A stretch of 35,807 nt of DNA from CAYWNA01 sp964459305 (lineage in GTDB: Bacteria > Planctomycetota > Planctomycetia > Pirellulales > Pirellulaceae), in NCBI GenBank assembly GCA_964459305.1, contig CAYWNA010000128.1:1-35807 (forward strand), in the 5' to 3' direction. A program made the position numbers and the translations under genes. Within the stretch, counting starts at the first letter, position 1; the number at the start of each line of letters is the position of its first letter. This document shows, piece by piece, positions 7,863-16,343 of the stretch. Under the pieces are notes generated by a model that worked only from the letters and a program-made list of their open reading frames with translations, was not told where the DNA came from and ran no database searches.

Positions 7863-10214
7863 TCAGCCAGCCTCAGCCGACTCGCGAAGCCGACCTGCGG
7901 TCTGGTCGAATTCATCCAATCCCATTTCACGCAGGAAAACCAGCCCGCGCGTACCCCGGATTAGAGCGCCTGGATGCTCGGCGAACCACTCCCTGCCCAG
8001 ACAGGTTTTCATGACTTGGTACTGCTGAACCTGGATTCGCTGGGCGAGTTGGCAGAAGGGGCCGTCGTGCTCGTGACTGGGGAACGACGCATCCCGCTGC
8101 GAAACAAAGGCATTCAGGAACGCACTTTCCATGATGGAAAACATGTTTAGCGAGACCGGTATATGGACGTTGGCCTCACTGGGGTGGAAACGAAACCAAA
8201 CATTGCGATAGCCCCAAATGAGGAGATCTTGACGGCCCGTGTTCTCTGCGTAACGGCGGGTGGCCTCGTTGACCGCTTGGAGCACCTTGTAGTGTGTGTC
8301 TGGGCCGCTCGCCTCCGGATCGAGAGCCACGGAGATCACGTCCGGCCGGACCTCGTCCATGAGTTCCAGTACCGGCACCACATCGCGCTCGATCGTCGGT
8401 GTGGGCGTGAAGATATCACCCGTGTAGAAGCCCAACCGCAAGTGACGGATATTGTACGACTGCCAGCCGAAGTATCCCCACAAGCATTCGGCCTCCCATT
8501 CGCGGCACATGCCTTTCAGACGTTGGATGTGTTCCGGGTCCTTCTTGCCCGGATAGACGGTCTTGAAATAGTGCACGATTTCCTGCATCCGATGCTGGAT
8601 CGAGCGGAGATCGGTCTCTTCGCAAACGGCGAAAAGGTTGCGCAACAAACGCCGCGCCGCCCCCTGGTCACTCATCTCCTCGTTGCGGGCAGCGATCCCG
8701 TCCAAGTATTGCCAGATGTCACGGTTGCGGGCGTGTTCATCGGCCGGGTCGAAATAGCCACCCGCATTCAACTCGGCGAATTCCGGAGTGCCAATGGATC
8801 GTTGGAGCGATTCCAACTGCCGTAGCATGTAGCCGTTGGATACTGCAGTGAATCCGCTTGTCAGCGTGACGAAGTGATGCACGTTGCCTCTGCTTCGGAT
8901 GCCGCGCACGATGCCAGGCAGGTAACCGAGCATGAGATCATCATGGTGTGGCTCGGTGTGCAGGAAACGAGTATCTTCCAGGCAACGGCTTCCGGCCTCT
9001 ATTTTCATCACCAGCCGCTGATGCACCATATCGGCCAGTTCTCGCAGCGACTCGGATCGCTTGCCCAGCGCGGTTCGGGCCATTGCGTCAGCTTGGGCCT
9101 CGCTTTCGGTCAAATCCAACACGCGCTTCCCGCACTTCACTGCCAAATCGACAAGTGCCATTTCGACTTGCTCGTCGGAGATCGACTCGTGCCCTCGAAG
9201 CAAGGTAACCTGACGCTCGGCCAATCGCCTCGCTGCGCCCATGGTCACAAAGAAACGCGCCCCCGACAGCGGTCGCAATGACGTAGCCGGAACCAACACG
9301 CTTTCCACTCCCTGGACTGCGTCAGCCACCACACCTGCCTTGGCCTCGCCGGCAGCGACAACCACGGCCGCGCAATCGGGATTGAAAGTGATCGTTCCCA
9401 ACCCGATGGTGATCACCAGGCGCCGACGCGAGACCTCGATGCCGCCGAGGTCGCCCGCCGCAGCCGCCTGAGTCTCGTAATTCGTAACGGTCAGGCGAGT
9501 GGTCGAGTGGTGGTCCGACCCGCGCACGTTGAAGCCGATATGCCCGTCGGGGCCGATGCCGCCGAGGAAGAATCCGATCCCGCCGAGTTCGCGGATGCGG
9601 TCTTCGTACCGCCGGCACCAGTCGTCGATACGGTGTAATACATTCTGTTGCAGTTTCTCCAGATCGGTCGCGGCCTGCCGAGTGCGGAGGCTCAGGTCGA
9701 CCTGGAAATCCGGCCAAACGGATTCAAGCGTTTGGCCTTCCTCCAAGCCGATCCGTTCGCAGTTCATCAGCAACGCCTTGCTGCGGTCCAGGCCGAATCC
9801 TTGAAGGTAGAACTTCTTGACATAATGATAGAAGCTGTTGTGTTGCCGCGGATCGATTGGGTAGAACTCGTCGATCTGTACGAAATGCAGACTGTCCATA
9901 TCGGGCTTCTGTCCGGGATCGACGCCGGATTGCTCCAGCATCGCGCGCGTATCTGGCTCGTCCCACGTCGCCAGCATATGCGTCACCCAGCGGATGAAAT
10001 GTTCGGGCGTCTTGCCCGTCGGCAGCGAGATCACGCCTCCCGGGTGATTCTGCGCCCACTCCAGGAATCGCATCGCCGCGAGTTTTCCCAGCGCGGGAAA
10101 ATTTTTCACCGTGATTACCGGTATCTTCTCCGTGGGAGTGTATACAGCCTCGAACGGTGAAGCCTGAATCGCGATTGTCTCGACTTTTGATGGGCTGAAT
10201 CGTTCTTCATTCAT
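7863..10214 (-). CDS. NagB-like isomerase/deaminase fused to PIG-L (LmbE-like) deacetylase
   Basis: This 783-residue cytoplasmic protein joins a glucosamine-6-phosphate deaminase (NagB) fold, about residues 30-300, to a PIG-L/LmbE-type zinc de-N-acetylase fold, about residues 415-700. The NagB part has IDEFYP (Asp115) and GGIGPDGHIGFN (Asp223, His225). The position of the NagB catalytic glutamate, four residues past Phe-Asn motifs in FNEP, is Val230 here. The PIG-L part has PHHDD (422-426), which keeps the His and two Asp of the usual PHPDDE, and a later PDTHYKV that may give the second histidine. The same two-domain architecture is known in Bacteroides proteins annotated as NagB-like. Together the domains could remove acetyl and then amine from an N-acetyl-amino-sugar phosphate. 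The ATG at 10214 follows AAAGG by 6 bases. The true substrate is uncertain. Confidence 0.88.
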   Translation of the reverse strand: MNEERFSPSKVETIAIQASPFEAVYTPTEKIPVITVKNFPALGKLAAMRFLEWAQNHPGGVISLPTGKTPEHFIRWVTHMLATWDEPDTRAMLEQSGVDPGQKPDMDSLHFVQIDEFYPIDPRQHNSFYHYVKKFYLQGFGLDRSKALLMNCERIGLEEGQTLESVWPDFQVDLSLRTRQAATDLEKLQQNVLHRIDDWCRRYEDRIRELGGIGFFLGGIGPDGHIGFNVRGSDHHSTTRLTVTNYETQAAAAGDLGGIEVSRRRLVITIGLGTITFNPDCAAVVVAAGEAKAGVVADAVQGVESVLVPATSLRPLSGARFFVTMGAARRLAERQVTLLRGHESISDEQVEMALVDLAVKCGKRVLDLTESEAQADAMARTALGKRSESLRELADMVHQRLVMKIEAGSRCLEDTRFLHTEPHHDDLMLGYLPGIVRGIRSRGNVHHFVTLTSGFTAVSNGYMLRQLESLQRSIGTPEFAELNAGGYFDPADEHARNRDIWQYLDGIAARNEEMSDQGAARRLLRNLFAVCEETDLRSIQHRMQEIVHYFKTVYPGKKDPEHIQRLKGMCREWEAECLWGYFGWQSYNIRHLRLGFYTGDIFTPTPTIERDVVPVLELMDEVRPDVISVALDPEASGPDTHYKVLQAVNEATRRYAENTGRQDLLIWGYRNVWFRFHPSEANVHIPVSLNMFSIMESAFLNAFVSQRDASFPSHEHDGPFCQLAQRIQVQQYQVMKTCLGREWFAEHPGALIRGTRGLVFLREMGLDEFDQTAGRLRESAEAG

Positions 10215-10238
10215 AGGTAACCTTTGGTTCGCTACTTC

Positions 10239-10386
10239 CAGCTAACTGAGGATGTCCGGGAATTGGGAGGGCGAAGCTCCTGCTAAGCCGGATTCTTCGC
10301 GCCAACGCGCGGCTCGGCAGGAGCCTCGCCCTCCCGAAAACCGTGGATTCCAGCGTTTCAGATTCCCGGACACCCTCAGCTAACTG
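10239..10386. mobile_element. MITE-like nested inverted repeat with flanking direct repeats
   Basis: An outer inverted repeat pairs 10246-10263 with 10362-10379 (17 of 18 positions). An inner one pairs 10265-10290 with 10310-10335 (23 of 26). The 10-base sequence CAGCTAACTG occurs at both ends (10239-10248 and 10377-10386) and could be a target duplication. There is no open frame inside. It nearly fills the 301-base gap between the dusB-like gene and the NagB/PIG-L gene; nothing else is visible in that gap except the NagB/PIG-L ribosome-binding site. The inner stem resembles a palindrome I recall from planctomycete intergenic DNA, but this was not checked. Confidence 0.6.
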
Positions 10387-10515
10387 TATGCGGGGGCGAT
10401 GAAGATGTCTATGCCGTGGCGACGTGATTGCCGTTAGCGGGTCATGCGCCAGCTTTGGAGAAAGGCCAAATCCACGTGCGGCCCCAACCTTTGACAACGA
10501 TACCTTAATGAATCC

Positions 10516-11532
10516 TCACGCCGGTGTCCTGTCTCGTGCGAAGTGTCGATCAACCACTTCGCAGAATTCGTTTGGCGTGCACGCTTGAGCGATCTGCGAG
10601 CGGAACCGTCTTGCGCCACGATGGCCTTGAGCGTACTGGCAGGCGTGCCTGCGCATCAGCATCGTGCCTTTCTCCACGCCGAATCGGTCCACGACTAGCT
10701 CGTAGTGGCGCAACAAGACGGCACGCTGTTCGGACGACGAGGGATTCGGCGGAATCGGTTCTCCTCGCAGTGCAGCGCGGATTTGCCGAAACAACCACGG
10801 TCGCCCCAAAGCGGCACGGCCGATCATGACGCCATCCACCTCATAACGGCGAAACGCCTCGACAACCTTCTCGCCGGAATCCAAGTCGCCGTTGCCGATC
10901 AGTGGGATCTGCCTCAAGTGCGGCTTAACTTCAGAAATCCGATCCCAGTCGGCGCTGCCTGCGTACCCGTCTTTGGCCGTTCGCCCGTGGACGGTTATGG
11001 CTGCCGCGCCAGCCGATTCGACGGCGTTGGCTACTTCCACCGCGTTCATTTCGCTTCGCGTCAGGCCCAAACGGATTTTGGCCGTGACTGGCGTCGGTTC
11101 ACACGCCCGGACCACCTGTTCAACGATCGCCTCGATGCGCTCGGGGTACTTCAAGAGATACGATCCGCTGTGGGCCTTGTTGGTCACGCGTTTGCCCGGG
11201 CAACCGAAATTGATGTCGACCACGCTGACGCGATAGTCGTGCGCCAGTCTGGCACCGGCCCGGGCCAGCAGGTTGGGGTCGTTGTCCCAGATCTGCACTA
11301 CAAGCGGCCGCTCCTCCTGCTCGACGCCCCAAAGCCGATCGGGAGGATCCCTTTCGTGCTCGTCAAGCCACGCGAATCCTTTCGCGCTGACCATTTCCGT
11401 GCAGAGCAATCCCGCCCCGCCCAACTCGCGTACGATCTGGCGAAAGGCGAAGTCCGTGAAACCTGCCATAGGGGCCAGTAGAACCGGCGGATCGACCAAG
11501 ACGGGACCGATGTGGAGGATTTTGGCATTCAC
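10516..11532 (-). CDS. dusB: tRNA-dihydrouridine synthase, DusB type
   Basis: This 338-residue flavoenzyme reduces uridine to dihydrouridine in the D-loop of tRNAs using FMN and NADPH. The N-terminal APMAGFTDFAFRQIVRELG is typical of the family. The catalytic cysteine is Cys111 in INFGCPGKRV. Later blocks such as ITVHGRTAKDGYAG and IGNGDLDSGEKV match the FMN/phosphate-binding strands of the TIM barrel. Length and domain order are normal. The start is a GTG at 11532; its weak AGG site overlaps the stop codon of the upstream sialidase-like gene, nine bases away, so the two are probably translated from one message. Confidence 0.95.
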   Translation of the reverse strand: MNAKILHIGPVLVDPPVLLAPMAGFTDFAFRQIVRELGGAGLLCTEMVSAKGFAWLDEHERDPPDRLWGVEQEERPLVVQIWDNDPNLLARAGARLAHDYRVSVVDINFGCPGKRVTNKAHSGSYLLKYPERIEAIVEQVVRACEPTPVTAKIRLGLTRSEMNAVEVANAVESAGAAAITVHGRTAKDGYAGSADWDRISEVKPHLRQIPLIGNGDLDSGEKVVEAFRRYEVDGVMIGRAALGRPWLFRQIRAALRGEPIPPNPSSSEQRAVLLRHYELVVDRFGVEKGTMLMRRHACQYAQGHRGARRFRSQIAQACTPNEFCEVVDRHFARDRTPA

Positions 11533-11541
11533 GCGTAGGAC

Positions 11542-12708
11542 CTACTCGCATAGCCAATTCTTGGCAAATCGCGTGATTTGCGTGGCGGCGAGGCCGCCGG
11601 TGCGTCGATCGCCCGCGCAGTGGCCGAGCAGTACGTGGTCGCCGACGAAATCGACGGCCGTGTAGCAATACCAGCCGTTCGGATCGTCCTCCAGCGTTTT
11701 GACCTTCTCCCACGTGCGTCCCTCGTCGCGGGAGATGGCCACGTTGTAGGGCGTCCGCTTGCCCCGGTGCGCAGCGTCGACGTTTTCATGGTTGTTCCAC
11801 ACCAACAGAAGGTCACCCGTTGACGGAATCCGTTCGATCGACGCTGGCGAGCAGGGCGAATTGATCTTCGAGGGCCCGAACGTGGACCACCGCTCGCCGC
11901 CATCGCCGGAGAACGAGACGAATTGGGAGCCGGACCTCGTGCGGCAGAACATCATCAGCCGGCCGTCTTTCAGTTCGACGACGCCCGGTTCCTGCAGCGT
12001 GATTCGCTGGCCGGTCGCCGACTTGCCGACCAATTGGTCCTTGCTGCGGTGCCAGGTCCCTCCTTCATCGTCGGACAAGTAGCACATGATCGTGCCGGCC
12101 CAATCCGGCTTCTCGGACTGCGGTGTGTTGTGCAAAGCGACGGGCGCGATCAGTCGGCCGCTTTTCAACTGAACTACGCGGTCGTTGTTCAGCACGTAAT
12201 AGCCCGCGTGGTCGTCGATAACCAGCTTCGGCTCGCTCCAACTCTTTGCTTCGTCGGCGGATATCCGCATGTATGGCCGGCAATCGGTCAGAGAGTTCTT
12301 GCGCAGGTAGAAGAGGGTAATCTTGCCGCAGGCCAGACGCAGCAGCGACACGGACATCACATTCCAATCGCCCTCGTTGGGCACGACCAGCACGTCTTCC
12401 TCCGTCCAGGTCGAGCCCCCATCGCTGGAATAGCGTCCGGCCAAATACGCGGCTGAATGGTCACCACCTCCTCCGTGAAAATGCGAATAGACGAACAGCA
12501 CCCGGCCGTCCCTCAGTTCGATGAAGTCGCCTTCGCTGTTTCGCGGGTTGTTGGGCCCGGGGGGAAGAAGGCCAATTCTCTCCACGTCGTCGTCTTCGAC
12601 AGAATCGACGTGCCCCGGTTTCCCGCCGGCTTCTTCAGCGCCATCGGACCAGGCATAAAGGGCAATGGCAAATGTGACTGCCGCTAGGTAGCTCCAGAAT
12701 TTCGACAT
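11542..12708 (-). CDS. secreted sialidase-like Asp-box (BNR) protein
   Basis: This 388-residue protein begins with a Sec signal peptide (hydrophobic core about 5-19). It has four clear Asp boxes of the type S-x-D-x-G-x-T-W: 94-101 (SSDGGSTW), 212-219 (SDDEGGTW), 267-274 and 326-333, and one degenerate box at 150-157. Asp boxes mark the blades of six-bladed sialidase propellers. A conserved-looking CRTRSGS segment (about 255-261) may supply one arginine of the carboxylate-binding site. It probably works outside the cytoplasm on a glycan, but this broad family contains many enzymes that are not proven sialidases. The ATG at 12708 has CGGAG seven bases upstream. The gene is followed directly by dusB. 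Confidence 0.8.
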   Translation of the reverse strand: MSKFWSYLAAVTFAIALYAWSDGAEEAGGKPGHVDSVEDDDVERIGLLPPGPNNPRNSEGDFIELRDGRVLFVYSHFHGGGGDHSAAYLAGRYSSDGGSTWTEEDVLVVPNEGDWNVMSVSLLRLACGKITLFYLRKNSLTDCRPYMRISADEAKSWSEPKLVIDDHAGYYVLNNDRVVQLKSGRLIAPVALHNTPQSEKPDWAGTIMCYLSDDEGGTWHRSKDQLVGKSATGQRITLQEPGVVELKDGRLMMFCRTRSGSQFVSFSGDGGERWSTFGPSKINSPCSPASIERIPSTGDLLLVWNNHENVDAAHRGKRTPYNVAISRDEGRTWEKVKTLEDDPNGWYCYTAVDFVGDHVLLGHCAGDRRTGGLAATQITRFAKNWLCE

Positions 12709-12757
12709 GGTTGATCTCCGGAATAAGCACCGTTCAAGAAATAAATGTCCGATTTTC

Positions 12758-12816
12758 GTGGGATAGGCTTCCAGCCTGTCGTCCCATTGACCTGACAGGC
12801 TGGAAGCCTATCCCAC
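12758..12816. repeat. perfect 23-bp inverted repeat
   Basis: Bases 12758-12780 pair perfectly with 12794-12816 around a 13-base loop, and both arms begin or end with GTGGGATAGGCTTCCAG. The element lies between two co-directional minus-strand genes (stop at 12838, next start at 12708). It has no T-run, so it is not a classical terminator, although the RNA hairpin could stabilise or attenuate the message. I recall similar palindromes in planctomycete intergenic regions; this was not checked. Confidence 0.9.
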
Positions 12817-12837
12817 TTCTCTACGACAGCATTGTTC

Positions 12838-15800
12838 CTACTGGCCGGCAAAGCACGTTAGCTTGCCGTCTTTGGTGGCTAGGTACAGCTTGCCGCCCGC
12901 GGCGGCTAGTCCGTCGTGGACGGGGAGTGCGTCCAGTGGGCAATCGGTGAGCTTGGCGCCGTCGGTCGTAGAGATGGCCCGCAAGCGGATGCCCTCCTTG
13001 CCCTCGAATGCGTCAAGCGACCGATGAGTCTCGCCAAGCGGCCCGGCAGCGAATAGCGTATCGCCGGCCAGCACCATTGCACGGGCTTCTACCTCGGCCG
13101 TCTCCGACCACCGATACGGCACCAGTGTTCTGCCGGTGACTGCCGTACCCCGTCTTCGCTTCTTGCCCACAGGTTTCGCCACAGGCGGTTTCAGCGGTTC
13201 GAACTCTTTCGGTGCGGAGTAGTAACGATAGACTTCGCCGATCTGCCACTGTCCGGAATTGCCATGCGGCATGAAGCTGCGACCGAATCCGTAGATCGTG
13301 TCGTCGTCACAGACCAGCAGCCTGCCCGCAGGCACGCGATTGCCCATGCGCCACCAACCGCCCCAACCGGCGCTGAAGTCGGCGCCCCAGATGAAGTAGG
13401 TGCGATGCCACCACGTGTCGTCCAGAAATCCGACGCTACTGAACAAGTGCGGCGTGGGGTCACTTTGTTCGGTGCCATCACGATCGAACTTCAGATGTCG
13501 CATGAAAACAAATCGACCGTCGCTCGATAACACGTCGGGCAACGCCCCCGGCATCTCGGTTCCTCGGACCCGTACGGCTTCCTCCACCTGCTGGCCGGTC
13601 TTCTCGTCGTAGCCGCTCAAGACGGTTTCCGACAACAGTTTGCCCGATGCGGCCTCCAGCCGGCAAAGCCGGATACCACCGTCGAGAAACGATGACCGGC
13701 CCGCCGCACAATAGACGACACCATCCAGCACAAGCACGCTGCCAGACACCGGCCAGGCAGATTCGAGCTGGTCATAGGAAACAACTCGGCGCACGCCGGG
13801 CGCGGCGCGGAACCGCCAAGCAAGTTGGCCATCTGCGGTACACAGGCAGTAGACCCACCCGTCGGCACATCCGAATATGGCCGTGCCTTGGTAGATGGTC
13901 GGTGGGCTGTCAACCCGGCCGCCGGCAACGAACGACCAAAGTTGCTCGCCGCTCTCGGCGTCCAGAGCATGCACCGTGTGCGCATCGACCTTGGCGATGA
14001 ACGCCTTGCCCTCGGCCACAACTGCGGCGCTCAGCTTGCCACCCAAGTCGACTTGCCAAGAACACTGAAGTTCGGCTGGAACGGTCACCTGTGTGGTGCC
14101 GCTGCGTGCGGGGTCGTGCCGATACGTTGGCCAGGCATCGGGATGCTGGATACTGGATACTGGATTCTGGATATTGGATGCCGCATGTTGGATGTGGCCG
14201 AAGGCGGGCCCGCGTTCGAGCTTTTCGGCACTTTGCCTTTTGCTCTCGGCCTTTCGCTTTTTCGCGGGTGCCAGCACATTGAAACCGTTCAGTTTGGCTT
14301 TGATGAAACAGCCGCACGTGTGAGGCGGCACGTAGAGCAATCCGTTGCAAGGCACGACGCCGTGTTGGCACGTCCCGCGGACCCAGTGGTGTGCTTCCGC
14401 GTCGCCGGTCTTGAGATCCACAAACTCCACGCCGGATCGACCGAGGACCAAGTACTTACAGGTGGCCTTGTTGCGATAGCAGCGATGGTGTCCCATACCA
14501 GCATTGAAGAACTCCTGGTCGGCGGGACGCTCGCGTTTGACCTTTCCGGTCACTGGGTCGAGGCCTCGCGTAATGCCCGGCTCGTTCGCTCGGATCAACT
14601 CTCCGGTCCATAGCAGACCGTCTGTGACAAGTACGTCTGGCGGCGCGTTGTACGTCTGGCGACATGGGCTGGTCCAAAGTTGTTCGCCCGTCTCGGCCGA
14701 GAATGCGACCATCTGGCCGCCCTTACCGCCGCCGGCCATGGTGACGTCCCATGCGACCGACTGCTTCCGCTTTGAGGGACCTGCTTCTGTCGGCGGTGCT
14801 TGATCGGCAGTAATCACAACATCGCCGTGCACGACCAGCGTGGGCGAAGCCCATGCTCGCCGCTGGAGGTCCGTCGGCCACTTGGCCCGCCACAACTCCT
14901 TGCCGCTCGCCGCGTCCAGCGCGACCACTTCCTCGGTATCCTGGAAAAAGACGCGGCCGTCACTGACGGCAAGTGTGAGTGCGAAAAGCTCGGGCAAGTC
15001 CGCATCCGCGGTCTGCCATAGGATCGAACCGTTGTCGGCATTCACGGCCATGATTCGCCGCTTGACCGCCGGCAGGGCCTCTCCACGACGTACCGCCGCG
15101 TCGACCGCCGCCTGGTCGCGTGGATCACCGACCACCAGATAGAGAACGCCGTCGTGGTAGACGATCTCCTCCGTTCCCTGGGTACCCGCGTACATCTGGG
15201 CGGTTTCACCGGTGGCTGCATCCAGCGCGGTCAACGCAGCGCCGTAACCGAGCGTCACGTAGACGACATCGCCGATCGCCACCAGACGACGATGCAGCCC
15301 CGGAGGCCCCGAGCGGAACGGGCGCAAACGATACTCCCACCTGGGAATCGGCTTCTTCCAGAGCAACACTCCGTTGAACGCATCGCGCGCGATTAGCCGC
15401 CATTTGGAGGGCAAAGCCACCGAGGCGATGGGGCCCTCGTCGGCGATGTAGAACACGCGGCCGCCGGCCGAGACCGCTATGCTGAGGCTGCCGAGGGCCT
15501 CATGGCCGCGGGCCGACCTGGGACCGGCGACCCATTGCATGTGCCGGGGCGGCCCGACCGCGGCGTCATTCGAGACTGCGTTGTTCGACGAGTCATATAG
15601 GAAGTGCGTCCATTCGTCAATTTCGGTGGGACGAGGTTTGACCGTCTTGGCCCACTGACCGCCATCTTTGACGTACGCGACGCCGCCCGGCGCCACGATA
15701 CGCATGATTTCGCCCATGGGGATTCCGCCCAGGTCATCGGATACCACGAGGTTGGCGAGATTGTCAGCGTACGGCAGTCGCCGTCCGGTCCACTGTTCAA

Positions 15801-16074
15801 CGGAAACCTGACCGTAGAGACCTAGCGATTGAATATGGTCCCGCGCCTTGTCGACGTCTGCGTCGAGCCCGTGCACGAGGTATCGATCGTCGGCGCGCAG
15901 GGCAGCCGTGAGTCTGCCATCACCACAGCTCAGATGGACGATCAAGCCCCCCTCAACGTCCGTAGCATCAAGGATTCGTTTCGCCAGTGCTTGATCATCG
16001 GCGTGAGCCTTGGCCCCCAGCGAGATGAACGCCACCACGCACAGCGTGCCGCAGGTTTTCGTCAGTGCTTTCAT
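12838..16074 (-). CDS. secreted methyltransferase-like domain fused to PQQ-type propellers
   Basis: This 1078-residue protein starts with a Sec signal peptide (1-25, cutting near AKAHA). The ATG at 16074 is chosen over an upstream ATG at 16182 because AGGAG lies seven bases before it and the signal peptide follows. Residues about 28-140 resemble a class I SAM methyltransferase: VHLSCGDGRLT at 46-56 (motif I), Asp71, NLVVSDD at 108-114 and APGG at 128-131. The rest is propeller made of PQQ/BamB-like repeats (LDAATGE, LDAASGKELW, LDAESGEQLW) in two blocks, the second opening with WPTYRHDPARSG. Between the blocks lies a Lys/Arg-rich and repeat-derived linker (see 14140-14195). It is probably a periplasmic scaffold or dehydrogenase-like protein; no PQQ ligand set could be verified. 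Confidence 0.85.
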   Translation of the reverse strand: MKALTKTCGTLCVVAFISLGAKAHADDQALAKRILDATDVEGGLIVHLSCGDGRLTAALRADDRYLVHGLDADVDKARDHIQSLGLYGQVSVEQWTGRRLPYADNLANLVVSDDLGGIPMGEIMRIVAPGGVAYVKDGGQWAKTVKPRPTEIDEWTHFLYDSSNNAVSNDAAVGPPRHMQWVAGPRSARGHEALGSLSIAVSAGGRVFYIADEGPIASVALPSKWRLIARDAFNGVLLWKKPIPRWEYRLRPFRSGPPGLHRRLVAIGDVVYVTLGYGAALTALDAATGETAQMYAGTQGTEEIVYHDGVLYLVVGDPRDQAAVDAAVRRGEALPAVKRRIMAVNADNGSILWQTADADLPELFALTLAVSDGRVFFQDTEEVVALDAASGKELWRAKWPTDLQRRAWASPTLVVHGDVVITADQAPPTEAGPSKRKQSVAWDVTMAGGGKGGQMVAFSAETGEQLWTSPCRQTYNAPPDVLVTDGLLWTGELIRANEPGITRGLDPVTGKVKRERPADQEFFNAGMGHHRCYRNKATCKYLVLGRSGVEFVDLKTGDAEAHHWVRGTCQHGVVPCNGLLYVPPHTCGCFIKAKLNGFNVLAPAKKRKAESKRQSAEKLERGPAFGHIQHAASNIQNPVSSIQHPDAWPTYRHDPARSGTTQVTVPAELQCSWQVDLGGKLSAAVVAEGKAFIAKVDAHTVHALDAESGEQLWSFVAGGRVDSPPTIYQGTAIFGCADGWVYCLCTADGQLAWRFRAAPGVRRVVSYDQLESAWPVSGSVLVLDGVVYCAAGRSSFLDGGIRLCRLEAASGKLLSETVLSGYDEKTGQQVEEAVRVRGTEMPGALPDVLSSDGRFVFMRHLKFDRDGTEQSDPTPHLFSSVGFLDDTWWHRTYFIWGADFSAGWGGWWRMGNRVPAGRLLVCDDDTIYGFGRSFMPHGNSGQWQIGEVYRYYSAPKEFEPLKPPVAKPVGKKRRRGTAVTGRTLVPYRWSETAEVEARAMVLAGDTLFAAGPLGETHRSLDAFEGKEGIRLRAISTTDGAKLTDCPLDALPVHDGLAAAGGKLYLATKDGKLTCFAGQ
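14140..14195. repeat. heptamer tandem repeat inside the PQQ-propeller gene
   Basis: Eight contiguous 7-bp units follow the pattern TGGATNC on the plus strand, for example TGGATAC twice, TGGATTC and TGGATAT. On the coding (minus) strand they become ATCCAGN units and encode about residues 627-645, reading SNIQNPV then SSIQHPD. Because 7 bp times 3 is 21, the frame stays open. The adjacent segment (about 14200-14275) encodes a Lys/Arg-rich stretch. The array lies between the two propeller blocks. A related array occurs at 32020-32061. Confidence 0.85.
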
Positions 16075-16343
16075 GAATTGACTCCTAGGTCCGCGTGAGC
16101 AAAGATGCCTTTTTGATGGATGGTAATCCCAGGATACCAAAAAGGGCCGCAAAAGGCGAAAGGCCATACCGGCTATTCCCAAGTGGGACTGAATTCCCTA
16201 ATCGGCCTCCGGCGCCTTTGTCGATCCGAGTTGCATAAAAGTTGGTTGTCGATCATTATTGGAAGACGACGAATGTTCCCCGGGGCTTTCCACTTGTGGC
16301 TGCCGAACCGGAAAATACGCATCAACTCGACAGGGATTGCGCA
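16075..16343. promoter_or_regulatory. divergent intergenic region
   Basis: This 269-base gap lies between the divergently transcribed PQQ-propeller gene (start 16074) and the GalU-like gene (start 16344), so it should contain two promoters. An upstream extension of the GalU frame to 16242 is open but not protein-like. The A/T-richer stretch about 16230-16262 (TTGCATAAAAGTTGGTTG and following) is the best place for the plus-strand promoter, although no consensus pair stands out. Confidence 0.35.

Noticed and set aside
8163..8825. 220-codon plus-strand open frame
   Set aside because: It is antisense within the PIG-L part of the NagB/PIG-L gene and has no domain of its own.
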